Positions 31,901-38,859 of a stretch of 38,859 nt of DNA are shown here, piece by piece (the stretch's first letter is position 1; the number at the start of each line of letters is the position of its first letter). The translations under genes and the position numbers were made by a program. The stretch covers positions 1-38,859 of the forward strand of contig NZ_CALCDX010000199.1 in the NCBI RefSeq assembly GCF_937900395.1, given 5' to 3'. Below the pieces are notes generated by a model that saw only the letters and a program-made list of their open reading frames with translations, ran no database searches and was not told the DNA's origin. This DNA is from an uncultured Caulobacter sp. (GTDB lineage Bacteria; Pseudomonadota; Alphaproteobacteria; Caulobacterales; Caulobacteraceae).

Positions 31901-32836
31901 GTGTCCAACTCCGCCATCGCTCCGGTTTCCTTCTCGCTGTACGCGAAGGACTTCACGCGCTTCTCGCAAGAGCTCGGCGCGTCTTTCGAACGTTACGGTT
32001 TCGCGGTCCTGTCCGACTATGACCTGGATCAAGCGCGCATCGACGCCGCCGTCGACGCGGCCAAGGCCTTCTTCGCCCTGCCCGTCGAGACCAAGAAGCA
32101 GTACGCCGGCGTCAAGGGCGGCGCGCGCGGCTATATCCCGTTCGGCGTCGAGACCGCCAAGGGCGCCGACCACTACGACCTCAAGGAATTCTGGCACATG
32201 GGCCGCGAGCTGCCGCCCGGCCACCGCTTCCGCGCCCACATGGCCGACAATGTCTGGCCGACCGAAATCCCGGCGTTCAAGCACGACGTCAGCTGGCTCT
32301 ACAACGCTCTGGACGGCATGGGCGGCAAGGTGCTGGAGGCGATCGCCACCTATCTGAAGCTGGACCGCGACTTCTTCTATCCGACTATCCAGGACGGCAA
32401 CAGCGTGCTGCGCCTGCTGCACTACCCGCCGATCCCGCTGGACGCCACCGGCGTGCGCGCCGGCGCCCACGGCGACATCAACACCATCACTCTGCTGCTC
32501 GGCGCCGAAGAGGGCGGGCTTGAGGTCCTGGACCGCGACGGCCAGTGGCTGCCGATCAATCCGCCGCCCGGCTGCCTGGTGATCAACATCGGCGACATGC
32601 TGGAGCGCCTGACCAACCACGTCCTGCCCTCGACCGTGCACCGCGTGGTCAATCCGCCGCCGGAACGCCGCGGCTTCGCGCGGTATTCGACGCCGTTCTT
32701 CCTGCACTTCGCGTCGGACTACGAGATCAAGACCCTGCCCAACTGCGTCACGGCCGAGAACCCGGATCGCTATCCGGAGTCGATCACCGCCGACGAATTC
32801 CTTCAGCAGCGCCTGCGCGAGATCAAGCTGGCCTAG
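31901..32836 (+). CDS. isopenicillin-N-synthase-like 2-oxoglutarate/Fe(II) oxygenase
   Basis: This is a cytosolic non-heme Fe(II) oxygenase. The 311-residue protein has the N-terminal DIOX_N-type region (ERYGFAVLSDYDLDQ, AFFALPVETKKQY, RGYIPFGVETAKG), the facial triad His190-x-Asp192 (AGAHGDINTITLL) and His247 (STVHRVVNPP), and the 2-oxoglutarate-binding R261-x-S263 (RYSTPFFLHF). The N-terminus lacks ATG in frame; GTG at 31901 is chosen, with AAGG nine bases upstream. The substrate is unknown; relatives include ethylene-forming and peptide-oxidising enzymes. No biosynthetic cluster surrounds it. Confidence 0.9.
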   Translation: MSNSAIAPVSFSLYAKDFTRFSQELGASFERYGFAVLSDYDLDQARIDAAVDAAKAFFALPVETKKQYAGVKGGARGYIPFGVETAKGADHYDLKEFWHMGRELPPGHRFRAHMADNVWPTEIPAFKHDVSWLYNALDGMGGKVLEAIATYLKLDRDFFYPTIQDGNSVLRLLHYPPIPLDATGVRAGAHGDINTITLLLGAEEGGLEVLDRDGQWLPINPPPGCLVINIGDMLERLTNHVLPSTVHRVVNPPPERRGFARYSTPFFLHFASDYEIKTLPNCVTAENPDRYPESITADEFLQQRLREIKLA

Positions 32837-32862
32837 GCCTGATCCGGACGTCAGACATCAGG

Positions 32863-32892
32863 GGCGGCGGCCATCCGGTCGCCGCCTTTTCT
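32863..32892 (+). terminator. intrinsic terminator of the oxygenase gene
   Basis: GGCGGCGGCC and GGTCGCCGCC form a 10-bp stem with one mismatch around ATCC, followed by TTTTCT. It ends at the stop codon of the convergent TadG-like gene, so it may also attenuate antisense transcription. Confidence 0.85.
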
Positions 32893-34468
32893 ATTTGGCG
32901 ATCCGCAGCGACGAGATTTCCTGGGCGATCGACTTGAAGACAGTCTTCAGCTCCGAGCCGTTTGCCGGGAAATAGTAGTGCTGAGCGTCCGAGGCGCAGT
33001 ACTTCAGCATGTTGACGGCGTTGGCGTCGTTTCCAACGTCGAACCCTATGGTGAAGATCGTCAGCTTCAACGCATCGTTATGCATGGCCTCGCACAGCTT
33101 GCGCGTCTGGCTGAACGCGTCTCCGTTGGTGGCTGTGCAGTTGATATGGTCATTAGCCGAGCCGCTGCCCGAACCCGCGTCCTTGGCGATCACCCCTTTG
33201 CAGTAGGGCGTGTTGAACGCGCCGTCGGTCATCAGCACCACCACCTTCACGAGGTCCTTGGTGTTGTAGGGCGCGGGGCGCTGAGTTTCGTAGGGCCAGA
33301 GATAGCCGAAGTTCGGCGAGACCATGTACCAGCCCCAGGCGAAGCCGACCTGGCCAGCCGTGGAGCCGCCGATCGAGAGGGCGTTGATCTGCTTCTTCAA
33401 AGCATCGCGATCGCTGGAGAGGGGCGTAATGCTGGCGCTGGGACAGGGATTTGAGCTTGGGGTCGGATAGTTTCGGCCCACCGGCGCGACGCTGGGCGCG
33501 ATGTCGGTATAGGCGTAGGTCCCGGTCCGCTCGGTCACGCAGGTGCTGAGCTTGCGCGTCTCGTTCGTGAAGTTGACGCTGGTGAAGCTGAAGTTCAGGC
33601 ACCCTGGGTTGGTGCTGGTGTCGCAGGACGCCACGCCGCCCGACACATATTTCGGCGCGCTGGAGGTGTTGGCGTTGATCGTGAAGGTGTTCGTGGACGC
33701 GGCGGTGACGCTGTAGGTATTGCCGTTCAGCAGGGTTGGCCCGGAAACGCCCGAGATCGTCACCTTGTCTCCGACGATGAAGCCGTGCGCATTGGAGGTC
33801 ACGACGGCGGCGTTCGCCTTGCTGACGCCGGTGATGGCCCGCGCGGTGACCGGGCCGCGGACGGCTTCGGCGTATCCCCCTACATTGACCCCGACCGAAT
33901 AGGGCACGATGGCGACCTTCGAATAGAACGGCGCCTGGTCCTCCTTGACCACGATGTCCACCAGGTCGGAGGCGCCGGTCTTCAGGTCGGCGATCCGTGT
34001 CCCGCTCATCGAGCCGGTGATGTCCAGCACCACCGCGACCTCCAGGTTCTTGGAGGAACGGATGACGTCGGACGTGGCGGTCACGTTGAAATCGGCGGAG
34101 GTCCAAAGATTGGCGATGATTGGCTTCACCGTCGCGGTGGCGGTCCCGACGATGTGGTTGCCCGTCCCGGCCTTGAAGCTGGCGTTCGACGCCGCGAGGC
34201 TGAGGTTCAAGCCCGCGGCTTCGGCGAGAAACGCGGGGTCGCCGACGGCTTCCAGCTCGGCGTCCGTCACCGCCGTCGAGCGCGCGGCGATCAGGGTGGC
34301 CGCGTCCAGCGCGTCCTGCATCTGGTGGCGCTGCAGGCTGATGCGGCCCAGGTCGATCAGGGCGAAGACCAGGATCGACAGCGGGATGGCCAGCAGCGCG
34401 AACTGTATGGCGATCGCGCCCCGGTCATCACGCCCGAGACGGCGGAAAAGGCGGGTAAGGCGCGACAT
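32891..34468 (-). CDS. TadG-like VWA protein with an inserted FCCH-like module
   Basis: The 525-residue protein begins with a TadE/TadG-type N-terminus: a short basic stretch, then GAIAIQFALLAIPLSILVFALIDLGRI (about 17-43), the hydrophobic helix cleaved or anchored by the Tad machinery. A VWA domain follows, with D149-I-T-G-S-M-S (MIDAS, Thr replacing the usual Ser) and T414-D-G-A-F. Between these, about residues 209-278 form a separate beta-rich module (GFIVGDKVTISGVSGPTLLNG, then TYSVTAASTNTFTINA) resembling the FCCH/E1-like modules seen in phage and surface proteins. The product is probably envelope-exposed and adhesion- or pilus-related. No other tad gene is present nearby. The start at 34468 is preferred over a TTG at 34480. 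Confidence 0.85.
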   Translation of the reverse strand: MSRLTRLFRRLGRDDRGAIAIQFALLAIPLSILVFALIDLGRISLQRHQMQDALDAATLIAARSTAVTDAELEAVGDPAFLAEAAGLNLSLAASNASFKAGTGNHIVGTATATVKPIIANLWTSADFNVTATSDVIRSSKNLEVAVVLDITGSMSGTRIADLKTGASDLVDIVVKEDQAPFYSKVAIVPYSVGVNVGGYAEAVRGPVTARAITGVSKANAAVVTSNAHGFIVGDKVTISGVSGPTLLNGNTYSVTAASTNTFTINANTSSAPKYVSGGVASCDTSTNPGCLNFSFTSVNFTNETRKLSTCVTERTGTYAYTDIAPSVAPVGRNYPTPSSNPCPSASITPLSSDRDALKKQINALSIGGSTAGQVGFAWGWYMVSPNFGYLWPYETQRPAPYNTKDLVKVVVLMTDGAFNTPYCKGVIAKDAGSGSGSANDHINCTATNGDAFSQTRKLCEAMHNDALKLTIFTIGFDVGNDANAVNMLKYCASDAQHYYFPANGSELKTVFKSIAQEISSLRIAK

Positions 34469-34584
34469 CTGACAATCCAACCGAGGTCCCGGAACCTTGA
34501 ACGTCCCTGGTGAACAAGCCGGTAACCCCTTGGGTAAATAAGCGGCCCTTCGACTCTCGCGCCCGCTGCGGCTAAACAGCGCCC

Positions 34585-35307
34585 ATGCCGTTCACCGCCA
34601 CCGTTCTGACCATGTTCCCCGAGGCCTTTCCGGGCCCTCTCGGCGTCTCGATGATCGGGACGGCCTGGAAGGAGCAGGATCTTTGGCGTCTGGAAACGCT
34701 GGACATTCGGGCCTTTTCCAAGGATAAGCGCGGCTTCCTCGACGACACCCCCGCGGGTGGCGGCGCGGGAGCCGTGCTCAAAGCGGACGTCATCGCCTCT
34801 GCGCTGGACAGCGTGGACGTCGGCGGACGGCCGCTTTTGTACATGAGCGCCCGGGGCAGGCCCCTGACCCAGGCGCGCGTAAGAGAGTGGTCGAAGGCGC
34901 CGGGTATCGTGGTGCTGTGCGGCCGCTTCGAGGGGGTGGATCAGCGGGTGCTCGACGCCCGCGGGTTCGAGGAGGTCTCGGTCGGAGACGCCGTGCTCGC
35001 CGGTGGCGAAGCGGCGGCGATGGTCGTGATCGAGGCGTGCGTTCGACTTGCCCCGGGGGTTCTGGGGAATATCGAGAGCACGCTGGAAGAAAGCTTCGAG
35101 GACGGCCTCCTCGAGCATCCGCAGTACACGCGACCGCGGACGTTCGAAGGGCTCGACATCCCCGAGGTGCTGCTGTCGGGCGATCACAAGAAGATCGACC
35201 AATGGCGCAAGCGTATGCGTGAAGAGACGACCCGCGAGCGGCGCCCGGATCTCTGGGAAGCCCACCTCGCCAATCAACAGGCAAAAGGCGACCCGAAAAA
35301 CGGGTAA
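34585..35307 (+). CDS. trmD: tRNA (guanine-N1-)-methyltransferase
   Basis: TrmD makes m1G37 in tRNAs reading CNN codons, using S-adenosylmethionine in a trefoil knot. The 240-residue protein has TVLTMFPEAFPGPLGVSMIG, DDTPAGGGAGAVLKADV, LCGRFEGVDQRVLDA, VSVGDAVLAGGEAAAMVVIEACVRL, ESFEDGLLEHPQYTRPRTFEGLDIPEVLLSGDHKKI and QWRKRMREETTRERRPDLW. The catalytic Asp of the family is expected in the ESFEDGLLEHPQYTRP region. It is followed by rplS after 18 bp, the conserved bacterial order. Confidence 0.97.
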   Translation: MPFTATVLTMFPEAFPGPLGVSMIGTAWKEQDLWRLETLDIRAFSKDKRGFLDDTPAGGGAGAVLKADVIASALDSVDVGGRPLLYMSARGRPLTQARVREWSKAPGIVVLCGRFEGVDQRVLDARGFEEVSVGDAVLAGGEAAAMVVIEACVRLAPGVLGNIESTLEESFEDGLLEHPQYTRPRTFEGLDIPEVLLSGDHKKIDQWRKRMREETTRERRPDLWEAHLANQQAKGDPKNG

Positions 35308-35325
35308 GCCCAAGGAGATTAGATC

Positions 35326-35718
35326 ATGGCTGCGAATATCATCGCTCAGCTCGAGCAAGAAGAATCGGCCCGTCTGCTGGCCGCCCGCGCGATCCCGGAC
35401 TTCCGTCCCGGCGACACCCTGCGCGTCAACGTGAAGATCAAGGAAGGCGAGCGCGAGCGCGTTCAGGCCTACGAAGGCGTCTGCATCGCCCGTCAAGGCG
35501 CTGGCGTCCACGAGAGCTTCACGGTCCGTAAGATCTCGTTCGGCGAGGGCGTGGAGCGTCTGTTCCCGCTGCTGTCGCCGAGCATCGAAAGCATCGAAGT
35601 CAAGCGTCGCGGCGTCGTCCGTCGCGCCAAGCTGTACTACCTGCGCGACCGTCGCGGTAAGTCGGCCCGTATCGCCGAGCGCGCCGGTGGCCCGAAGGCC
35701 GCCGCGACCGAAGAGTAA
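35326..35718 (+). CDS. rplS: 50S ribosomal protein L19
   Basis: L19 sits at the 30S-50S interface. The 130-residue protein shows the family landmarks: FRPGDTLRVNVKIKEGERERVQAYEGVCIARQGAG, SFTVRKISFGEGVERLFPLLSPSIESIEVKRRGVVRRAKLYYLRDRRGKSARI. A strong AAGGAG ribosome site precedes the ATG at 35326. The length includes a short alphaproteobacterial C-terminal extension (AERAGGPKAAATEE). An intrinsic terminator follows 25 bp after the stop, ending the trmD-rplS transcript. Confidence 0.98.
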   Translation: MAANIIAQLEQEESARLLAARAIPDFRPGDTLRVNVKIKEGERERVQAYEGVCIARQGAGVHESFTVRKISFGEGVERLFPLLSPSIESIEVKRRGVVRRAKLYYLRDRRGKSARIAERAGGPKAAATEE

Positions 35719-35743
35719 TCTTCAGCGCATCGCGAAAGATCGA

Positions 35744-35776
35744 GGCCCCGGCGGAAACGCCGGGGCCTTTTTCTTT
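35744..35776 (+). terminator. intrinsic terminator after rplS
   Basis: GGCCCCGGCG-gaaa-CGCCGGGGCC (35744-35767) followed by TTTTTCTTT. Textbook GNRA-type loop and U-run. Confidence 0.97.
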
Positions 35777-35795
35777 GGCTTGACGGCCTGAAGGA

Positions 35796-35927
35796 TCATC
35801 GGGGCGCGAGCAGGCGCGGATACTTGCGAGGCGGGCACGGCGTGCGCAGAGCGCGCCAGAAGCCTTGGAGGCTTAGCAGCCAACCGAAAGAGCTTTCCTT
35901 ATGGGTCTGGAGGGCGGTGTCCATCAT
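35796..35927 (-). CDS. possible 43-aa protein divergent from the LysR gene
   Basis: The frame starts at two adjacent ATGs (35927, 35924) with AGGA eight bases upstream. It encodes a short peptide with an aromatic centre (SSFGWLLSLQGFWRALR) and a basic Pro-rich tail (TPCPPRKYPRLLAPR). It does not look like a shadow, since no other gene covers it. It lies divergently to the LysR gene, the usual place for a regulated target. I do not recognise the family, and at this length chance is possible. Confidence 0.35.
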   Translation of the reverse strand: MMDTALQTHKESSFGWLLSLQGFWRALRTPCPPRKYPRLLAPR

Positions 35928-36019
35928 GGCCGTCTTCCTATGCCTGAAACACATGGAAATTCGTCGTTCGGCGAACGGATGACAAACGCGGCCTCCTTGG
36001 CTATCCATAGGCTCCGCTT

Positions 36020-36985
36020 ATGTCAGACATCCTCGCCCGCCTGCCCCTCAGCGCGATCCGCGTGTTCGAGGCGGCCGCTCGCCTGAAGAGCTTCACCCGC
36101 GCCGCCGGCGAGCTGGGCATGACGCAGGCCGCCGTCAGCTGGCAGGTGAAGGCCCTGGAGCAGAGGCTGGACCAGCCCCTGTTCAACCGCCTGCCGCGCG
36201 AGGTGACCCTGACGCCCGCGGGCGAGCGCCTGTCCCGCGCGGCGACCGAGGCTCTGTCGCTGCTGCGCTCCACCATCTCGGACCTCGTCGAGACCGAGGA
36301 GGGCGTGCTGTCCATCACGACCGTCCAGAGCCTGGGCGGCCAGTGGCTGGCGCCGCGCCTGGGCGAGTTCCAGATCGCGCATCCCCGCATCGCCGTGCGG
36401 TTGGAGGCCTCGAGCCGGGTCGCCGACCTGGCGCGCGAGGGCCTCGATGTCGCGCTGCGCGGGGGGCAGGGACGGTGGGCCGGCATGACCGCGCATTTCC
36501 TGGTGCCGGCCGTCCAGACGCCCCTGGTCTCGCCCCGCTTTCTGGAGCGGATCGGCGGGCTCTCTCGCCCCGAGGATCTGCTGGACGCGCCCCGCGTCGG
36601 CGTGGCGCGGGAATGGGAGGAGTGGTTTCACGCCGCCGGCGTCACCGGGATTTCCGACCGCCTGGCCCCGCGCCTGACCTCGGACGCCCAGACGCTGGAG
36701 GTCGCCAGCGCCTTGGCCGATCAAGGCGCGGCGCTGGGCTCGCCCATCTTCTTCGCGCGCGAGCTGGCGGAAGGACGCCTCGTCATGCCGTTCGACGTGG
36801 TGGCCCGTTACGCCGGCGGCTACTGGCTGGCCTATCCCAGCGAGCGGGCCCGGGTGCGCAAGATCGCCGCCTTCCGGGACTGGGTCCTGGCGCAGGCGGC
36901 GGCCGATCCGCTGATCGCGCGGTACGCCGCCATGGCCCCGCTGGAGACGGCGAGCGCCTCCCCTCTCGCTCGCACAAGCGAATGA
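36020..36985 (+). CDS. LysR-family regulator, GcvA-like
   Basis: The 321-residue protein has an N-terminal winged HTH (LPLSAIRVFEAAARLKSFTRAAGELGMTQAAVSWQVKALEQRLDQPLFNR, about 8-58). A LysR substrate domain follows, with VLSITTVQSLGGQWLAPRLGEF and LAREGLDVALRGGQG, a pattern of the GcvA-like subgroup. The MTQAAVSWQVKALE segment and the VALRGG-x-G stretch are characteristic. The effector and target are unknown. By convention it would act on the divergent region at 35928-36019, where only the 43-aa frame is visible. Confidence 0.9.
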   Translation: MSDILARLPLSAIRVFEAAARLKSFTRAAGELGMTQAAVSWQVKALEQRLDQPLFNRLPREVTLTPAGERLSRAATEALSLLRSTISDLVETEEGVLSITTVQSLGGQWLAPRLGEFQIAHPRIAVRLEASSRVADLAREGLDVALRGGQGRWAGMTAHFLVPAVQTPLVSPRFLERIGGLSRPEDLLDAPRVGVAREWEEWFHAAGVTGISDRLAPRLTSDAQTLEVASALADQGAALGSPIFFARELAEGRLVMPFDVVARYAGGYWLAYPSERARVRKIAAFRDWVLAQAAADPLIARYAAMAPLETASASPLARTSE

Positions 36986-37016
36986 CCGGCCAAGCTTGCG
37001 TGCATCCGCACCAAGA

Positions 37017-37045
37017 TTGACAAACCCTCGTTCCGTGAGATGATC
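37017..37045 (+). promoter_or_regulatory. sigma-70-like promoter of a candidate sRNA
   Basis: TTGACA (37017-37022) lies 16 or 17 bp before GATGAT/ATGATC (37039-37045). The -35 is perfect and the -10 weak. Transcription would start near 37050, in front of a structured, gene-free stretch. Confidence 0.5.
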
Positions 37046-37049
37046 AATT

Positions 37050-37188
37050 CACCCCCGGCGCTTGTCGCCCGGGCTTCCAGACCGTCTTCTTTCTAGCGGA
37101 CGGCCCTCTTCGGGCGGAGCCCATCGGCCCCCGAAGGCTGAAAACGATGCTAGGGCGCGCCCAACCGCTGGCGCGCCCTATGTCGTTT
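37050..37188 (+). ncRNA. candidate structured small RNA
   Basis: About 140 nt between a promoter-like TTGACA element and the next gene contain no good frame but successive stems. These are CCC-GGCG/CGCC-c-GGG (37053-37073), CCGTC/GACGG (37082-37103), GCCC/GGGC (37103-37115) and a final 11-bp perfect stem TAGGGCGCGCC/GGCGCGCCCTA (37151-37180, 8-nt loop). The last stem is extended by AAACGA/TCGTTT (37142-37147 with 37183-37188) across a small internal loop. It lacks a long U-run, so termination efficiency is uncertain. I could not match it to 6S, SRP, tmRNA or RNase P sequences I know. It could be a trans-acting sRNA or the 5' leader of the lipoprotein gene at 37277. Confidence 0.45.
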
Positions 37189-37276
37189 CCACCTATCTCA
37201 AGTTGCGCTCCGTCAACGATGCGCTAGGCTCCTTGCACCTGTCCGGCCCACGAAGCTGGACATCCGGGGGAAGATG

Positions 37277-37744
37277 ATGAAGCGTTTTGTAATCGTGGCC
37301 GCCTGCGGGTTGGCTCTGGCCGCGTGTTCGCCCAAACCCCAGGACATCAAAATCACCCCCGAGTTGCTTGGCGATTCCGCCAAGATCCAGTCCGTATCGG
37401 ACCGCCTCGATCCCGCTGATCGCCCCGTCTTCGCGCGTTATCTGCTGTCGCGCGCCGCGGCCGCCTCGCCGATGGGGGCGCACGCCGTCTTGATCCTAGC
37501 GCCGGGCGGCAAGGACCCTGAGACGGTCGGCGAAGCGCTCGCCCTGACACGCAAGGTCATCGCTCTGGAGGCCGAACGAGACCTCAAGCAGGACGCGGCC
37601 TCTAAACAAATGGACGCCAACCAGGCCGGAATGGTGAACGGCGCGCCGGCGGAGGTCGAGGCGTACAACAACGCGGTCAAGGACTACAACAAGGCTGGCG
37701 AAGAGTTCGACGCCAAGCTGAAAGCCATGCAGGCGACGAAGTAG
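37277..37744 (+). CDS. small lipoprotein of unknown function
   Basis: The 155-residue product has a lipoprotein signal (MKRFVIVAACGLALAAC, lipobox LAAC). The mature part begins SPKPQDIKITPELLGDS, contains an Ala-rich helix (RPVFARYLLSRAAAASPMG), and ends in a charged helical tail with DAASKQMDANQAGMVNG and YNNAVKDYNKAGEEFDAKLKAMQATK, probably an amphipathic or coiled-coil helix. The start at 37277 is preferred to 37274 because of spacing to GGGGGA. No family is recognised. The likely location is the periplasmic face of a membrane. Confidence 0.75.
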   Translation: MKRFVIVAACGLALAACSPKPQDIKITPELLGDSAKIQSVSDRLDPADRPVFARYLLSRAAAASPMGAHAVLILAPGGKDPETVGEALALTRKVIALEAERDLKQDAASKQMDANQAGMVNGAPAEVEAYNNAVKDYNKAGEEFDAKLKAMQATK

Positions 37745-37755
37745 TCCGACCGTTT

Positions 37756-37786
37756 CGCCGCGCAAACGAAATAAACGTGCGCGGCG
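37756..37786. terminator. hairpin after the lipoprotein gene
   Basis: CGCCGCGCA (37756-37764) and TGCGCGGCG (37778-37786) form a perfect 9-bp stem with a 13-nt loop, 11 bp after the stop. No U-run follows, so it may be a weak terminator or an RNA-stability stem. Confidence 0.5.
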
Positions 37787-37902
37787 CCCGCCCCAGGCGT
37801 AGCCGCAGGGGCACGAACGCTCGCCACATGGCGATCGAACAAAGGATTCTGGGCGCTTCCTCGCTTTACGCGCCCGTCGCGAAGGCCTAGATGCGAGGCG
37901 CC

Positions 37903-38151
37903 ATGACCCGCACAGCCAAGACTCTTTACGACAAGATCTGGGACGCTCACGTCGTCAGCGAAAACGACGGCGAGGCGATCCTCTATATCGACCTGCACCT
38001 GATCCACGAGGTGACGACGCCGCAGGCCTTCGCCGGCCTTCGCGCGGCCGGCCGCAAAGTGCGCCGTCCCGACCGCACGCTGGCCGTGGCGGACCACAAC
38101 ATCCCGACCGAAGGCCAAGCGCTCGGCGTGGATGCGGTGAAGGACGAGGAG
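37903..38151 (+). CDS. leuC: 3-isopropylmalate dehydratase large subunit, truncated
   Basis: LeuC with LeuD isomerises isopropylmalate in leucine synthesis. About 83 N-terminal residues are authentic: KTLYDKIWDAHVV, GEAILYIDLHLIHEVTTPQAFAGL, GRKVRRPDRTLAVADHNIPTEG. This is the family's usual start, with the aconitase-type substrate segment (DLHLIHEVTTPQAF). The start at 37903 follows GAGGCGCC; the upstream ATG at 37891 would add four residues. After DEE the frame changes to a kinase without a stop. The Fe-S cysteines and most of the roughly 470-residue protein are missing, so this is a break, not a functional gene. Confidence 0.9.
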
Positions 38152-38394
38152 CAGCCCCGCATCTCGCTCACCGCGGTGCAGCAGGAACAAAAAGTGGTGA
38201 TGGTGGTGAGGGACAATGGCAGTGGCATAGCGCCTGAGCTGATGGACAAGATCTTCATCCCCTTCTTCAGTACCCGCAAAACAGGCAGTGGCATCGGCCT
38301 CAGCCTCTGCAAGCAGATCATGATGCTGCACAAAGGCACCATCAAAGTGCAGAGCGTGCCCGGCGAGGGAACCGCTTTTTCGCTTTTTTTCTGA
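38152..38394 (+). CDS. histidine kinase C-terminus (HATPase_c), foreign fragment
   Basis: These 80 residues are the end of a HATPase_c domain: VVMVVRDNGSGIAPELMDKIFIPFFSTRKTGSGIGLSLCKQI covers the G1 (DNGSGI), F (FIPFFSTRK) and G2 (GSGIGLSL) boxes, and HKGTIKVQSVPGEGTAFSLFF is the terminal strand. The exact wording (ELMDKIFIPFFSTRKTGSGIGLSL-x-KQIM) is typical of Bacteroidota sensor kinases. The start of the protein is missing: the frame continues from leuC. The stop is TGA at 38392. Base use shifts to lower GC here. Confidence 0.85.
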   Translation, partial: QPRISLTAVQQEQKVVMVVRDNGSGIAPELMDKIFIPFFSTRKTGSGIGLSLCKQIMMLHKGTIKVQSVPGEGTAFSLFF

Positions 38395-38587
38395 GGTATT
38401 TATCTTACCCGGCAATCGTTATTATCCGCAGTCCCATAAAAAAGAGGCTTATCACTCTGCTGCACGATACCCGCTTGTCTTTTATACAAATGGGGATAAA
38501 AGTCAAATGCACGACAATCGGTCCGAACCCAAAAACGCATTTTACGCCAATTACTTAACTTTATAGAACAGCATTCCGCACAGCATT

Positions 38588-38859
38588 ATGGGAAAACCAG
38601 GTTTGAAATCTACAGAACCGGATAAGGATTTGCTCCTTTTCCATTTCTCCCTGGAGAACCTCCACGAGGCTGTATTCATGATCGACTCCCGGTCAAACAT
38701 CTTCCAGGTAAATGCCATGGCCTGCCAGATGACAGGCTACACAAAACAAGAGCTCACTACAATGACCATGGCCGATATCAACCCTGCTCAACCGGTGGCG
38801 GATTTCGAAAGCTTCTGGAAAAAGCTGAAGCGGGCCCGGAAACTCTCCTTCGATTCGCA
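38588..38859 (+). CDS. PAS-domain sensor protein, 5' part
   Basis: Ninety residues run off the end of the window. The sequence LLLFHFSLENLHEAVFMIDS, NIFQVNAMACQMTGYTKQELT and MTMADINPAQP is a PAS sensor domain (the MID-x-x-x-x-IFQVN-x-x-A-C-x-x-TGY-x-x-EEL-type layout). It probably belongs to a hybrid or sensor histidine kinase, which fits the kinase end just upstream. The ATG at 38588 gives a reasonable N-terminus with no signal peptide. Between 38395 and 38587 there is an AT-rich intergenic stretch with no gene. Codon use is Bacteroidota-like, as in the preceding piece. Confidence 0.8.
   Translation, partial: MGKPGLKSTEPDKDLLLFHFSLENLHEAVFMIDSRSNIFQVNAMACQMTGYTKQELTTMTMADINPAQPVADFESFWKKLKRARKLSFDS

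Noticed and set aside
37050..37188. 6S, SRP, tmRNA or RNase P RNA
   Set aside because: None of the diagnostic segments that I know for these RNAs (for example the SRP GGAAG loop or the RNase P GAGGAAAGTC core) is present.
37891..38394. A genuine LeuC-histidine kinase fusion protein
   Set aside because: The join coincides with a GC and taxonomic shift, and LeuC breaks far before its Fe-S cysteines, so a chimeric sequence is more likely.

Overview
The window reads as the chromosome of a Caulobacter-type alphaproteobacterium. The body is GC-rich with strong third-position G/C use. It carries three TonB-dependent receptors, a SapC-family protein, many small lipoproteins, and long antisense Arg/Ala-rich frames that are shadows. 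Family names below come from reading motifs; no database search was possible. No rRNA, tRNA, CRISPR array or complete insertion sequence was seen.

Both ends look chimeric. Positions 1-585 are a patchwork: an unidentified minus-strand fragment, the C-terminal part of a Gfo/Idh/MocA-type oxidoreductase, and a phage virion-type fragment. They are joined to hisS, which has lost its anticodon-binding domain. At the right end leuC breaks after about 83 codons and runs in frame into the C-terminus of a Bacteroidota-type histidine kinase, followed by AT-richer DNA and the start of a PAS-domain protein. I read only about 590-38,150 as one coherent chromosome segment.

Layout. 1.9-3.2 kb: an AT-richer minus-strand cassette hicA-hicB-DUF6941 with overlapping genes. 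3.2-5.3 kb: palindromic repeats, two small membrane-protein genes (one DoxX-like) and about 550 bp of hairpin-rich DNA with no convincing gene. 5.3-13.9 kb: a small unknown protein, TonB receptor 1, pgi, a redoxin, a DUF1353 lipoprotein, a DsbD-like reductase and a MaoC-like protein. 13.9-17.9 kb: sapC, a ZnuD-like TonB receptor with a perfect Zur-type palindrome in its promoter, and a divergent class A acid phosphatase lipoprotein. 17.9-20.3 kb: an overlapping operon aguA-aguB-GNAT for agmatine to putrescine, plus an acetyltransferase. 20.4-29.8 kb: TonB receptor 3, a GT39-type glycosyltransferase, the CoA-transferase pair scoA-scoB, a KefF/KefC-like pair and an AraC regulator. 29.9-34.5 kb: a fatty acid desaturase, an OmpA-type lipoprotein, an isopenicillin-N-synthase-like oxygenase and a TadG-like VWA protein. 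34.6-38.15 kb: trmD-rplS, a LysR regulator, a candidate small RNA with its own promoter and terminator-like stem, a small lipoprotein and truncated leuC.

The best candidate for an under-described system is the hicA-hicB-DUF6941 cassette, where the third gene shares an ATGA junction with the antitoxin gene. Next are the possible dual use of the Zur site, the candidate sRNA at 37.05-37.19 kb, and the VWA protein with a beta module inserted inside the VWA domain.
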